This document shows positions 10,028-18,147 of a stretch of 64,000 nt of DNA, piece after piece. Made by a program: the position numbers and the translations under genes. This DNA comes from Lentzea sp033794685 (GTDB taxonomy: Bacteria; Actinomycetota; Actinomycetes; Mycobacteriales; Pseudonocardiaceae), in NCBI GenBank assembly GCA_033794685.1, contig JARAYZ010000002.1. One strand, written 5' to 3'. Position 1 is the stretch's first letter, and each line of letters starts with the position of its first letter. The notes beneath the pieces were generated by a model that was given only the letters and a program-made list of their open reading frames with translations, had not been told where the DNA came from and made no database searches.

Positions 10028-11608
10028 ATGACGGAAGCCACAGCAGTGCAAGTCTCGGCCTTGGAGGGCGCGACCGCGTCGGTCTCGGGCACGAGCGCGG
10101 CGGCACGCCTGATGCGGTCACACCTCCGGGCTTTGGGGGCCGAGGTCCACAACGGTCACTCGCGGAACGCCGCCGAGGCGGTCGTCACGCTGCACAACGG
10201 GGATCAGCACGCGGTGGTCGTCGACTGGGCCGGACCGGTGACCGTGCCGGGTGTGCGCGACGAGGCGACCGTCCAGGCCGCCTGCGGTGTGATGCACGTG
10301 CACGGCAGGCGTTCCGGTTCTGCGCGGGGCATTGGCGTGGACTACTGCGGCACGGCGGCGGGCGTGCTCGCGATGACCGGGTTGCTGGCCGCGATCCTGC
10401 GCGGTGAGCCGCGAGTGCGGACGAGCGTCGCCGAAGCCGCCCTGCTCACGATCTCGCAGTACCTCGCCGCCTCGGGCGCGGACGAGGCGGAGGCGGTCGA
10501 CCTGCGCCCCGGTGGTCCGCCGTTCGTCAGCTCCGACGGTGTGCGGTTCGAGGTCGAGGCGCTGGTGCCCGAGGTGTGGGCGGCGTTCTGGACCGGGCTC
10601 GGCACCGGCGGCGCGGCGATCCGCGACGGCTGGAAGCCTTACCAGTTCCGCTATGCGACGGCGACCGCCCCGATTCCGGACGCACTGCACGCGGCGACCC
10701 GTGGAGCCACCTTCGCGGAGATCACCGAAGCAGCGGCTGTCAGCGGTGCGAGCGTCTGCGCGGTGCACGGCCCGATCGAGCCGATCACCTCCCCGTGGAG
10801 CATCGAGCCGACCGAGGGCCGCGCCTCCAGGGACGGCACGGAGCTGGTCGTGTACGAAGCCGGTCGGCGCATTCAGGCACCGTTGGCCGCGCATCTCCTG
10901 GGTTTGTTGGGCGCCAAGGTGATCCGTGTCGAACCACCGGGCGGTGACCCCCTGCGTGGCATGCCTCCGATGAGCCGTGACATCTCCGCCCGCTGGCTCG
11001 CGCTCAACCGCGGCAAGGGCGCCGTCGAGGTCGATCTGAAGGACCCCGCCGACCGTCAGCGGCTCCGCGATGCCTTGGTGGACGCGGACGTGTTCCTGCA
11101 CAACTGGGCGCCGGGCAACGCCGAGAAGTGGCGGCTGGCCGCACCCGACCTGCCGGACGGCATCGTCTACGCCTACACCTCCGGCTGGGGCGGCGGCACG
11201 CTGCCGGACCTCCCGCTGGGCACCGACTTCATGGTCCAGGCGCGCACCGGTCTGGCCGAGCTCGTGCGTCCGTCGGATGAGGCCCCGGCGCCGTCGCTCA
11301 TGACGCTCGTCGACGTCCTCGGCGGGCTCGTCGGCGCCGAAGCCGTGCTCGCCGGAGTGCTGACCAGACGCCTCACCGGCCGTGGTGTCGCGGTCGAGAG
11401 CAGCCTGCTCGGTGCGGCCGGCGCGTTGCTCGACGGCCAGAACGGCCGCCCCGCACCAGGTTTCCGCATCCCCGTCGACGGCCGCGTCGACGGCGTGGAC
11501 GTGGTCGACGACCTCGCGACGTTGCTGGGTGATCCCCGCTTCGCCGCCGTACTGGGCCGCGACGACCGCGGCTGTCCCGCACTCGTCTCCCCGTGGAGGT
11601 TCCTGTGA
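10028..11608 (+). CDS. CaiB/BaiF-type (family III) CoA-transferase, tandem-domain
   Basis: 526 residues. The second half (from about residue 275) has the family III start: PLAAHLLGLLGAKVIRVEPPGGDPLRG, LALNRGKGAVEVDLKD, DVFLHNWAPG, VYAYTSGWG. The first half resembles a diverged second copy, with ARLMRSHLRALGAEV, GTAAGVLAMTGLLAAILRG and a substrate-domain-like tail. This gives a two-lobed single chain instead of the usual interlocked homodimer of about 400 residues. No ribosome site is seen before the ATG, so a leaderless mRNA is possible. It is coupled by GTGA to the downstream acyl-CoA synthetase. It likely moves CoA between carboxylic acids; the acid is unknown. Confidence 0.85.
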   Translation: MTEATAVQVSALEGATASVSGTSAAARLMRSHLRALGAEVHNGHSRNAAEAVVTLHNGDQHAVVVDWAGPVTVPGVRDEATVQAACGVMHVHGRRSGSARGIGVDYCGTAAGVLAMTGLLAAILRGEPRVRTSVAEAALLTISQYLAASGADEAEAVDLRPGGPPFVSSDGVRFEVEALVPEVWAAFWTGLGTGGAAIRDGWKPYQFRYATATAPIPDALHAATRGATFAEITEAAAVSGASVCAVHGPIEPITSPWSIEPTEGRASRDGTELVVYEAGRRIQAPLAAHLLGLLGAKVIRVEPPGGDPLRGMPPMSRDISARWLALNRGKGAVEVDLKDPADRQRLRDALVDADVFLHNWAPGNAEKWRLAAPDLPDGIVYAYTSGWGGGTLPDLPLGTDFMVQARTGLAELVRPSDEAPAPSLMTLVDVLGGLVGAEAVLAGVLTRRLTGRGVAVESSLLGAAGALLDGQNGRPAPGFRIPVDGRVDGVDVVDDLATLLGDPRFAAVLGRDDRGCPALVSPWRFL

Positions 11609-13236
11609 CGCTCGCCGCCACCCCCGTCGTGAAGCACCTGGCCGACCTGGTGCCGCACGAAGTCCGCCGCGACTGGGCGAGCACCGGTCTCTACCGCGAC
11701 CGCGACCTCTATTCGTTGTTCCGCCAGCACGTTCTCGCGGGTCCGGGCCGCACGGCGATCGTCGACGCGGACGGTGAGATCAGCTACGGCGAGCTCGACC
11801 TCATGGCCCGTGCCCTCGCCGTGGGACTCGCGGGCATGGGCGTGGAGCAGGGCGATGTCGTGGGCATTCAGCTGCCCAACAGCAGACTCGCCTGCGCGTT
11901 CGACCTCGCGATCGCCGCGCTGGGCGCCGTCTCCCTGCCCTACCCGGTCGGCCGCGGCGACCGGGAAGCGGCGAGCCTGCTCAGCCGGTCCGGCGCGGTC
12001 GCCGTGGTGACGACGACGTTCTACGGCGACTACCCCTGTGCCCAGCGCACTCGCGCGCTGGCGGGCGAACTTCCCGAACTGCGGACCGTCATCGCGGCGG
12101 GTGACGGCCCGGTGCCCGCGGGCTGCGTGCCGGTGGCGGCGTTGCTGGCGGCCGATCCGGCCCGGTTCGGACCGGTTTCCCCCGACCCCGACGGCCCCGC
12201 GCGGATCCTGGTCACCTCCGGCTCCGAGGCCGCGTCGAAGATGGTGCTGTACTCCCACAACGCGCTCGTCGGCGGTCGGGGCCGGTTCATCGGCGAGCTG
12301 ATCGGAGACACGCCAGAACTGCGGAACTTCGTCATGGTCCCGCTCGCGTCGTCCTACGGCAGCAACGGAACCTCGGTCACGCTCGCGGTGCACGGCGGCA
12401 CTTTGGTGCTGCTGCCCAAGTTCGACGCCACCACCGCACTCGCGATGATCGAACGCGCCCGGCCGACGCACGTGCTGGCGGTCCCCACGATGCTGCGGAT
12501 GATCGCCGACTCCCCCGAGCTCGACCGGTTCGACACCTCGAGCCTGCGAGTCGTCGCACTGGGCGGCGCCGCGCTCGACGCCACGACCGCAGCACGGGTC
12601 CGCGACACGCTCGGCTGCACGGTGGTGAACGTGTACGGATCGGCGGACGGCGTCAACTGCCACACCGCGCTCGATGATCCGCCCAGCCACGCCGACACCG
12701 CGGGCCGTCCCAACCCGACAGTGGCCCGGATCCGGATCGTCGACGACTCCCTGCTCGACGTCCCGCCCGGCGACGTCGGCGAGATCGTCTCGCTCGGACC
12801 GATGTCGCCGATGTGCTACGTCGGCGCGCCCGAGCTGAACGAGCGCTACCGCACACCGGACGGCTGGGTGCGCACCGGCGACCTCGGCCGCATCGACGCC
12901 GACGGCTACCTGCACGTGGTCGGGCGGCGCAAGGACGTGATCATCCGTGGCGGCGTGAACATCAGCCCGGCGGAGGTCGAGGCCCTGCTGGTCACGCACC
13001 CGTCGGTGCGGGACGTGGTGTGCGTGCCGATCCCGGACGAGGTGCTGGGCGAACGACTCTGCGCCTGCGTCGTGGCCGATCCCGCGCCGACGCTGCGGGA
13101 CCTGACCGGGCACCTGGCGGCGCAGGGCCTCGAACCGCGCAAGTTCCCCGAACGCCTGGTCGTGGTCGACGCGCTCCCACTCGGCGCGGCGGGCAAGGTC
13201 GACCGCCGCGCCGTGCAGGACCTGGTCAGGCCTTGA
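11605..13236 (+). CDS. AMP-dependent acyl-CoA synthetase (acid-CoA ligase)
   Basis: 543 residues of the ANL superfamily. Motifs seen: an ATP-binding loop ILVTSGSEAASKMV (degenerate against the usual TSGTTGxPKG), VNVYGSADG, the adenylate-binding GWVRTGDLGRID, the hinge GRRKDVIIRGGVNISPAEVE, and the catalytic lysine region PLGAAGKVDRR near the C-terminus. A GGAGG 5 bp before the GTG at 11605 selects this start over the GTG at 11593. It is coupled to the CoA-transferase by GTGA and overlaps the convergent metal-binding lipoprotein gene by 11 bp. It probably activates the acid processed by the neighbouring dehydrogenase. Confidence 0.93.
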   Translation: MTLAATPVVKHLADLVPHEVRRDWASTGLYRDRDLYSLFRQHVLAGPGRTAIVDADGEISYGELDLMARALAVGLAGMGVEQGDVVGIQLPNSRLACAFDLAIAALGAVSLPYPVGRGDREAASLLSRSGAVAVVTTTFYGDYPCAQRTRALAGELPELRTVIAAGDGPVPAGCVPVAALLAADPARFGPVSPDPDGPARILVTSGSEAASKMVLYSHNALVGGRGRFIGELIGDTPELRNFVMVPLASSYGSNGTSVTLAVHGGTLVLLPKFDATTALAMIERARPTHVLAVPTMLRMIADSPELDRFDTSSLRVVALGGAALDATTAARVRDTLGCTVVNVYGSADGVNCHTALDDPPSHADTAGRPNPTVARIRIVDDSLLDVPPGDVGEIVSLGPMSPMCYVGAPELNERYRTPDGWVRTGDLGRIDADGYLHVVGRRKDVIIRGGVNISPAEVEALLVTHPSVRDVVCVPIPDEVLGERLCACVVADPAPTLRDLTGHLAAQGLEPRKFPERLVVVDALPLGAAGKVDRRAVQDLVRP

Positions 13237-14002
13237 GCGCCCGGGAGATCTCCTCGGCGTTGGTCTTGAAGACGCCGAGGAGATCCAGGTCCGCACCGGG
13301 GTAGTTCACGATCTCGACCTGCTTCGCGGACGAGCCGGGCAGGACGGTGCCGGTGGACATGTGCACGTTGTCGAACACCAGGTCCGGCTGCTTGCCCGAC
13401 AGCTCCGCGAGCTGGCCGGGGGTCACCGGCTGCGGCCCGAAGGTGCCCACGACCTCGGCCCCGGTGATCGCGGCCATGTAGGCGACGAACGCCTGGCTGA
13501 CCACCTTCGGCGCCCTGCCACCGGGGAACGAACCGGTGACCTGGGTCTTGACCTCGGCCAGGGTGGTGTCGAACTTCTTCAGCCACTCCTCGGCCTTCGG
13601 AGTCGTGCCGAGGAGCCCGGCCAGGCGCGTCACCTCGGCGCGCACCACCTCGGGCGCGTTCTCGAGCTTCACGGCCTCGACCTTCGCCGAGCCGCCCGCG
13701 GCCTCCTTCAGCTTGGCGGCGAATCCCTCGAACTCCGCGTACAGCACCAGGTCCGCCGTGGCGACGGCGGCGAGGTCGGACGGCTTGGGGTCGTAGTCGG
13801 CGGCGTGGGCGACGGTCGCCGGCACGACGACCTTCACGTCGGTCGCGCCCGCGGCCTTGGCCAGCGCGGCCTCCCACGCCGTCGCCGCCACGACCTTCTT
13901 GCCCGCCGGGGCGTCCGAGGTCGCGCCGGGCGTCGTCTGCGCGCCGCCGCCACAGGCCGTCAGCGCGAGCACCGCGCCGAGCGCGACGAGCTTGATCTTC
14001 AC
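13226..14002 (-). CDS. Metal ABC transporter substrate-binding lipoprotein (ZnuA-like)
   Basis: 258 residues with a lipoprotein signal (LALTAC, Cys near 17). The region HAADYDPKPSDLAAVATADLV corresponds to the DPHxYEPxPxDL signature of cluster A-I zinc/manganese binders. The second canonical His region (DPHxWLDP) is missing, and the usual SHxAFxYF reads SQAFVAYM. The protein is therefore short and has a reduced ligand set, though a later His is in VFDNVHMSTG. It is last in the operon ATPase-permease-SBP and starts 3 bp after the permease. Zn or Mn is expected for the family; the altered ligands leave the metal open. Confidence 0.85.
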   Translation of the reverse strand: MKIKLVALGAVLALTACGGGAQTTPGATSDAPAGKKVVAATAWEAALAKAAGATDVKVVVPATVAHAADYDPKPSDLAAVATADLVLYAEFEGFAAKLKEAAGGSAKVEAVKLENAPEVVRAEVTRLAGLLGTTPKAEEWLKKFDTTLAEVKTQVTGSFPGGRAPKVVSQAFVAYMAAITGAEVVGTFGPQPVTPGQLAELSGKQPDLVFDNVHMSTGTVLPGSSAKQVEIVNYPGADLDLLGVFKTNAEEISRALKA

Positions 14003-14005
14003 GGG

Positions 14006-14809
14006 TCAGGTTCTCCTCATCGGTGACAACTGGGCGAGCAACGCGATCACGCCCGCCAGCAGGACGAGCACCGGACCAGGAGGCTGGTCCAGCGCGAGTG
14101 CGAGCAACAACCCGGCAACGGCCACCACGAGCCCGATGCCGATCGACGCGACGACCATGCCGGTCAGCCCGCGTCCGATGCGCCGCGCGGCCAGCGCGGG
14201 CAACAACGTCAGCGCGTCCACGAGCAACGCGCCGGTGAGCTTGACGGCTCCGGCGATCGACACGGCGATCACCACGAGCAGCGCCATCGTCAACGGACCG
14301 GTGCGCACCCCGGAGCAGGCGGCGAGCTCCCGGTCGTGCAACAGCAACGACAGATCCCTGCGACGCCACCAGAACAGCGCCGGAATCGCGACCGCCAGCA
14401 CCCCGAGCACCACGAGGTCGACCGGCCGGGTCGAGAGAATCGATCCCCACAACAGCTCGAACGCACCGTTGGCGTTCACGCCGGAAATCGACAGCACCAG
14501 CAGCGCCACGGCGATCGCGAGGCTCATCAGCAGGCCCATCGCGCCGGACAGACCCGCCGAGGTCGTGGCGAACGGCGCGAGCCCACCGCCCGCCAGCGCG
14601 CACAGCACCAGCGCCCACAGCAACGGATCCGTGCCGGTGAGCAGGCCGATGGCGCTGCCCAGCAACGCCACGTGCATGATCGCGAACCGCACCGGGTAGA
14701 TGTCGAGGCCGACGATCAGCACCCCGACCGGCGGCAGCGCGATCGCGCCGAGCAGCAGTCCGGCACCCGCGCGCTGCACCGGAACCAGCGCGAGCAACTC
14801 CGCGATCAC
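14006..14809 (-). CDS. Metal ABC transporter permease (ABC-3 family)
   Basis: 267 residues with about 8 hydrophobic helices, typical of ZnuB/AztB-type permeases. Features include GSAIGLLTGTDPLLWALVLC, LLVVIAVSIAGAVKLTGALLVDALTLLPALAARRIGR (the conserved G-LL-AL-LPAA region) and a C-terminal LLAGVIALLAQL. The GTG at 14809 overlaps the ATPase stop as GTGA, which sets the start. The frame stays open further upstream only as a shadow of the ATPase gene. Forms one importer with the neighbouring ATPase and lipoprotein. Confidence 0.9.
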   Translation of the reverse strand: MIAELLALVPVQRAGAGLLLGAIALPPVGVLIVGLDIYPVRFAIMHVALLGSAIGLLTGTDPLLWALVLCALAGGGLAPFATTSAGLSGAMGLLMSLAIAVALLVLSISGVNANGAFELLWGSILSTRPVDLVVLGVLAVAIPALFWWRRRDLSLLLHDRELAACSGVRTGPLTMALLVVIAVSIAGAVKLTGALLVDALTLLPALAARRIGRGLTGMVVASIGIGLVVAVAGLLLALALDQPPGPVLVLLAGVIALLAQLSPMRRT

Positions 14810-15441
14810 GCGACTTCCCGCAGACTTCCGGCGGCCATCTCCACCACGCGGTCGCAGGCGTCGGCCACCGCACGGTCGTGCGTGGCGACCACGAGCGTCA
14901 CCGGCAGTTCGGTGAGCACCGCCGCGGCCTCCTCCTGCCCGGCGAAGTCCAGCGCGGCGGTGGGTTCGTCGGCCAGCAGCATCCCGGCACCCGCGGCCAC
15001 GGCACCGACCGCGCGGGCGAGCCACGCCCGTTGCGCCTGCCCGCCGGACAGCGTGTGCACCCCGCGCGACTCCAGTCCCGCGAGACCCAGCCGTCCGGCC
15101 GCCTCCCGCGCGGCCGCACCGTCACCACCGCTGTCGAGGAGTTCGCCCAGCAGCAACGGGAACCGGCCGGTCGACCGCAACTGCGGGATCCACGCCACCT
15201 CGCCACGCCGCCGGCGCCACTGCGCCGAGGTCCCCGCCCGCCGGCCGCCGACCTCGATCACCCCGCCGGAGACGGGCTGGAACCCCAGGACCGCGCGCAG
15301 GAGTGTCGACTTGCCGGACCCGTTGGTGCCGATCAGCGCGACCCGCAGCCCCGCGGGCACGTCGAGATCGACGGAGTTGACGGCGGGGTGCCTGCCGTAG
15401 CGGCAGTGCACTCCTTCGAGCAGCAGGGACAAGGCGGTCAC
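14806..15441 (-). CDS. Metal ABC transporter ATP-binding protein
   Basis: 211 residues. Walker A GTNGSGKST, Q-loop IPQLRS, signature LSGGQAQRAWLARA, Walker B MLLADEPTAALD and switch His in VVATHD are all present, so the ATPase looks functional. The GTG at 15441 places the usual LLLEGVHCRYG strand at the N-terminus; the frame is open to 15537 but those extra 32 residues are unlike the family. It is the first gene of the three-gene metal importer operon. No Zur- or MntR-like box was recognised upstream. Confidence 0.9.
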   Translation of the reverse strand: MTALSLLLEGVHCRYGRHPAVNSVDLDVPAGLRVALIGTNGSGKSTLLRAVLGFQPVSGGVIEVGGRRAGTSAQWRRRRGEVAWIPQLRSTGRFPLLLGELLDSGGDGAAAREAAGRLGLAGLESRGVHTLSGGQAQRAWLARAVGAVAAGAGMLLADEPTAALDFAGQEEAAAVLTELPVTLVVATHDRAVADACDRVVEMAAGSLREVA

Positions 15442-15572
15442 GTGCCACAGGTCGTTCACCCGGCCGGGGTAGTTCCCGGCAATCTCAGCCGGCTTCCCCG
15501 GCGCGACGGCCACGATGTTCCTGATCTTCGAGAACACCGAGCTGAGTTGCCCGCGTCACATCGAGTGGAAGT

Positions 15573-15586
15573 TGACACCGGTGTCA
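15573..15586 (+). promoter_or_regulatory. Perfect 14-bp palindrome over a TTGACA hexamer
   Basis: TGACACCGGTGTCA is a perfect palindrome whose left half forms part of TTGACA (15572-15577). It lies about 50 bp before the oxidoreductase ATG at 15638. It is a good operator candidate for the MerR-family regulator encoded just beyond that gene. The metal ABC operon starts in the other direction 130 bp away and could also be affected. Confidence 0.5.
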
Positions 15587-15637
15587 CCACATAGCGTCGA
15601 AATCGTCCGTGATTCGACGTTCCAGGAGCTGTTCACG

Positions 15638-16555
15638 ATGAGCAAAGCGTTGGGGTACAAGGCCTTCGGCGAGGCCGACGTCCAGGAGTACTTCGAGCGG
15701 CCGGATCCCGTGCCCGGTCCCACCGAGGTCCTCGTCCGCGTCACGGCGGCGGGAGTGAATCCGGCGGACCACAAGCTGCGGTCCGGACACGCCCCCGCGC
15801 TGAACGGCCACCTGCCGTTCCCGCAGGTCCTGGGATTGGAAGCGGCCGGAACCGTGCTCGCGGTCGGTGAGGAGGTGACGGGCCTGTCGATCGGCGACCG
15901 GGTCACCGGGTTCGCCCTGACCGGTTCGGGCACGTACGCGGGAACGACGCTGCTGCTCGGTGACTCCACGGCCCGCATCCCGGACGCGCTGCCGGACACC
16001 TGGGCGGCGACCATCCCCGTGGCCGGCACCACCGCGCTGGACGTGCTGGACCAGCTCGACCTGCCCGCCGGATCCTCGTTGCTGGTCAACGGGATCGGCG
16101 GCGGCGTCGGCATCGCGGTGGCCCAGCTGGCCCGGGACCGCGGCCTGGTCGTGACGGGTACGGCGAGCGCGGCGAAGCGGGATCTCGTCACGTCGACCGG
16201 TGCGTCCTTTGTGGACTACACGGGCGGTGACGTCGTGGACCGGCTCCGCGCGCAGGCCCCGGGAGGCTTCGACGCCGCGGTCGACAACGTCGGCGGCGAC
16301 TCGTTGCGTGAGATCGCCCCGCTGGCGGCGAAGCTCCTCTCCGTCGGGGACCCGTCCGTGACCGAACTCGGGGGCGTGCTGGTCGAGCGCCGCCTCGACC
16401 GGGCAGGGCTCGAACGCGTCGCCGAGCTGATGGTCACCGGAAGGCTCGACCCGCACATCACTCAGACGTACCCGCTCGAACGCGCGCACGAGGCGTTGGC
16501 GCTCGTCGAGTCCCTGCACGCCACGGGCAAGCTCGTCATCGACATGAGCCTCTGA
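15638..16555 (+). CDS. NADP-dependent quinone oxidoreductase-like (MDR family)
   Basis: 305 residues. The catalytic domain starts YKAFGEADVQEYFERPDP and contains VLVRVTAAGVNPADHKLRSG. The cofactor site is NGIGGGVGIAVAQLARD, matching the GxGGVGxxAxQ pattern of quinone reductase/zeta-crystallin-type enzymes. It lacks the zinc-binding Cys/His set of alcohol dehydrogenases, as expected for the subfamily. The ATG at 15638 has an AGGAG ribosome site 9 bp upstream. The convergent MerR-family gene ends 6 bp after its stop; such pairs often form an inducible detoxification unit, which is inference here. Confidence 0.9.
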   Translation: MSKALGYKAFGEADVQEYFERPDPVPGPTEVLVRVTAAGVNPADHKLRSGHAPALNGHLPFPQVLGLEAAGTVLAVGEEVTGLSIGDRVTGFALTGSGTYAGTTLLLGDSTARIPDALPDTWAATIPVAGTTALDVLDQLDLPAGSSLLVNGIGGGVGIAVAQLARDRGLVVTGTASAAKRDLVTSTGASFVDYTGGDVVDRLRAQAPGGFDAAVDNVGGDSLREIAPLAAKLLSVGDPSVTELGGVLVERRLDRAGLERVAELMVTGRLDPHITQTYPLERAHEALALVESLHATGKLVIDMSL

Positions 16556-16561
16556 CCACGC

Positions 16562-16930
16562 TCACCCGGCACCGATCCTGGCCCGGTGCCGGGTGTTGAT
16601 CTCGATCAGCTCGTCGAGGACGGCCCTGGCCTCGACCAGCCGGGCGATGTCGGCGGTCAGCCGGTCGCGCTCCTCGTGCATCGTGGTGAAAGCGTCTTCG
16701 GCGACGTCCACGGCGTCGCTGTCCACGCACGGCAGCAGCCGGGCGATCACCTTGCTGCTCAGCCCCGCGTCGAACAACCGCCGGATGATCTCGACCCGTT
16801 CGACCTCCGTCGCCGCGTAGTGCCGCTGCCCGCCGACGGAGCGCGTGCTGTGCATCAGCCCCTGCTGCTCGTAGTACCGCAACGAACGAGCGCTGACCCC
16901 GGTCAGCCGGGCCAGTTCCCCGATCTTCAT
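16562..16930 (-). CDS. MerR-family transcriptional regulator
   Basis: 122 residues. It begins MKIGELARLTGVSARSLRYYEQQGL, the standard MerR winged-helix start, followed by GGQRHYAATEVERVEIIRRLFDAGLS and a C-terminal coiled coil (about 75-115). The effector domain is tiny and the single Cys (LLPCVDSD) makes metal sensing unlikely. The ATG at 16930 has no ribosome site. A GTG at 16957 adds nine residues and lies 7 nt after TAGGCT (16970-16965), so a leaderless transcript from that GTG is a real alternative. It probably controls the convergent oxidoreductase. Confidence 0.88.
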   Translation of the reverse strand: MKIGELARLTGVSARSLRYYEQQGLMHSTRSVGGQRHYAATEVERVEIIRRLFDAGLSSKVIARLLPCVDSDAVDVAEDAFTTMHEERDRLTADIARLVEARAVLDELIEINTRHRARIGAG

Positions 16931-17039
16931 CGTCGCGGCGGAGGACGTCGTGGTCACGAAGACCAGCCTACGGCGCGGACAGCGGCCAGGAAGCCGGGCG
17001 GCCCGGTAACAACGCGCTGGCCTGCCGCGATGGCCCGGC

Positions 17040-18092
17040 ATGAAGCGTGTGTTCGAAGTCGTGGGAAGAGCGATCCTGCTCGCGCCCGGCGCCGCGCTCG
17101 CGGTGCTCTTCCTCGTGGAGGACACCGTCGCCGCGGTGAGCGGCCCGGCCCTGCTGGCCGACGTGGCCTGCGCGTTGCTGGCGATCCTGGGTTGCGCGGG
17201 ATTCGTGCTCGGGTCGATCTGGACGCAGGTCACCCCCTACGCCGCGGCGGCTTCGCTGTCGCTCGCGGCGGCGGTGGGGTTGCAGGCGTTCTCGTCGCTG
17301 GACCTGGAGCTGCCGGTGGTGGCGATCGCGGGCGCCACTCTCGTGGGTGGGGGGATTCTGCTCTGGAAGCACTTCCCGGAGTGGCGGCTCATCCTCCCGA
17401 AGGCGGGCAAGGGCGCGGCCGCGGTCGCGGTGCTCGCCGTCGGTCCCGTCTTCGCGTTCTGGCAGAGCACGTCCTACCTGCCGTCACAGAACGCGGTCAG
17501 CGTGACCTCCCAGCTCAACGCCACTCTCGTGACCGCTGTGGACAACACCAGACACTGGCGCGTCACCGTCACGATGAAGAACTCCTCGCAGGTCCGCGCG
17601 GAGATCCTCCAGACCGCGCTCTACCTCTGCGAGAGCGACAGCGAACTCCCCGAACCCGACACGCGCGACTGCCCGAGGGTCGTTCCCATCGGTCGCGGCT
17701 GGGTGGACCCCGGCGCGCAGTTCGAGCACTCCCGCTCGGTGCCGTACACAAAACCCCTGCTGCGCCTGCACTTCCGCGCGCACTACGCCCGCGGCGACCG
17801 GCTGCGCACCCCGCTCGCCGAACGTCGTGCCGCCACCGAGGCGGAACGCGGCGACTGCTACCGCGCCTGGGTCACGGACGTCAAGGAACAGTCACGTTTG
17901 CGCGCCCTGGTGCTCCAGCCCCGGTACGTCCTCGACCGGGAGACCCGGGAGGGAGGCCTGAACTACACCATCGTGTCCCGCAAGAACCTCGTGTGCGGGG
18001 CGGCGCGCGACGACGACGTCTACGAGTACTACACCGTCACCGAACAGAACGAGCGGTGGGCAGGCTGGGCAACGGCTCCGGAGAAACCCTGA
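17040..18092 (+). CDS. Hypothetical membrane protein with extracytoplasmic domain
   Basis: 350 residues of unknown function. Four or five hydrophobic helices lie in residues 1-145, the last ending GPVFAFWQST. A soluble domain of about 200 residues follows, starting with beta-rich ATLVTAVDNTRHWRVTVTMKNSS and containing four Cys residues (LYLCESD, RDCPRV, GDCYRAW, LVCGAA) that could form disulfides outside the cell. It stands alone between the divergent MerR gene and the LAL remnant, whose end is 55 bp away. Confidence 0.75.
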   Translation: MKRVFEVVGRAILLAPGAALAVLFLVEDTVAAVSGPALLADVACALLAILGCAGFVLGSIWTQVTPYAAAASLSLAAAVGLQAFSSLDLELPVVAIAGATLVGGGILLWKHFPEWRLILPKAGKGAAAVAVLAVGPVFAFWQSTSYLPSQNAVSVTSQLNATLVTAVDNTRHWRVTVTMKNSSQVRAEILQTALYLCESDSELPEPDTRDCPRVVPIGRGWVDPGAQFEHSRSVPYTKPLLRLHFRAHYARGDRLRTPLAERRAATEAERGDCYRAWVTDVKEQSRLRALVLQPRYVLDRETREGGLNYTIVSRKNLVCGAARDDDVYEYYTVTEQNERWAGWATAPEKP

Positions 18093-18147
18093 CCGCACGG
18101 ATGCGTCGAGATCCCGGTTTCAGCTGGTCACAAGGTGTGGGAGTCCG

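Noticed and set aside
10028..10152. Longer N-terminus for the acyl-CoA dehydrogenase beyond the divergent ATG
   Set aside because: It would run through the CoA-transferase start and adds sequence with no resemblance to the family.
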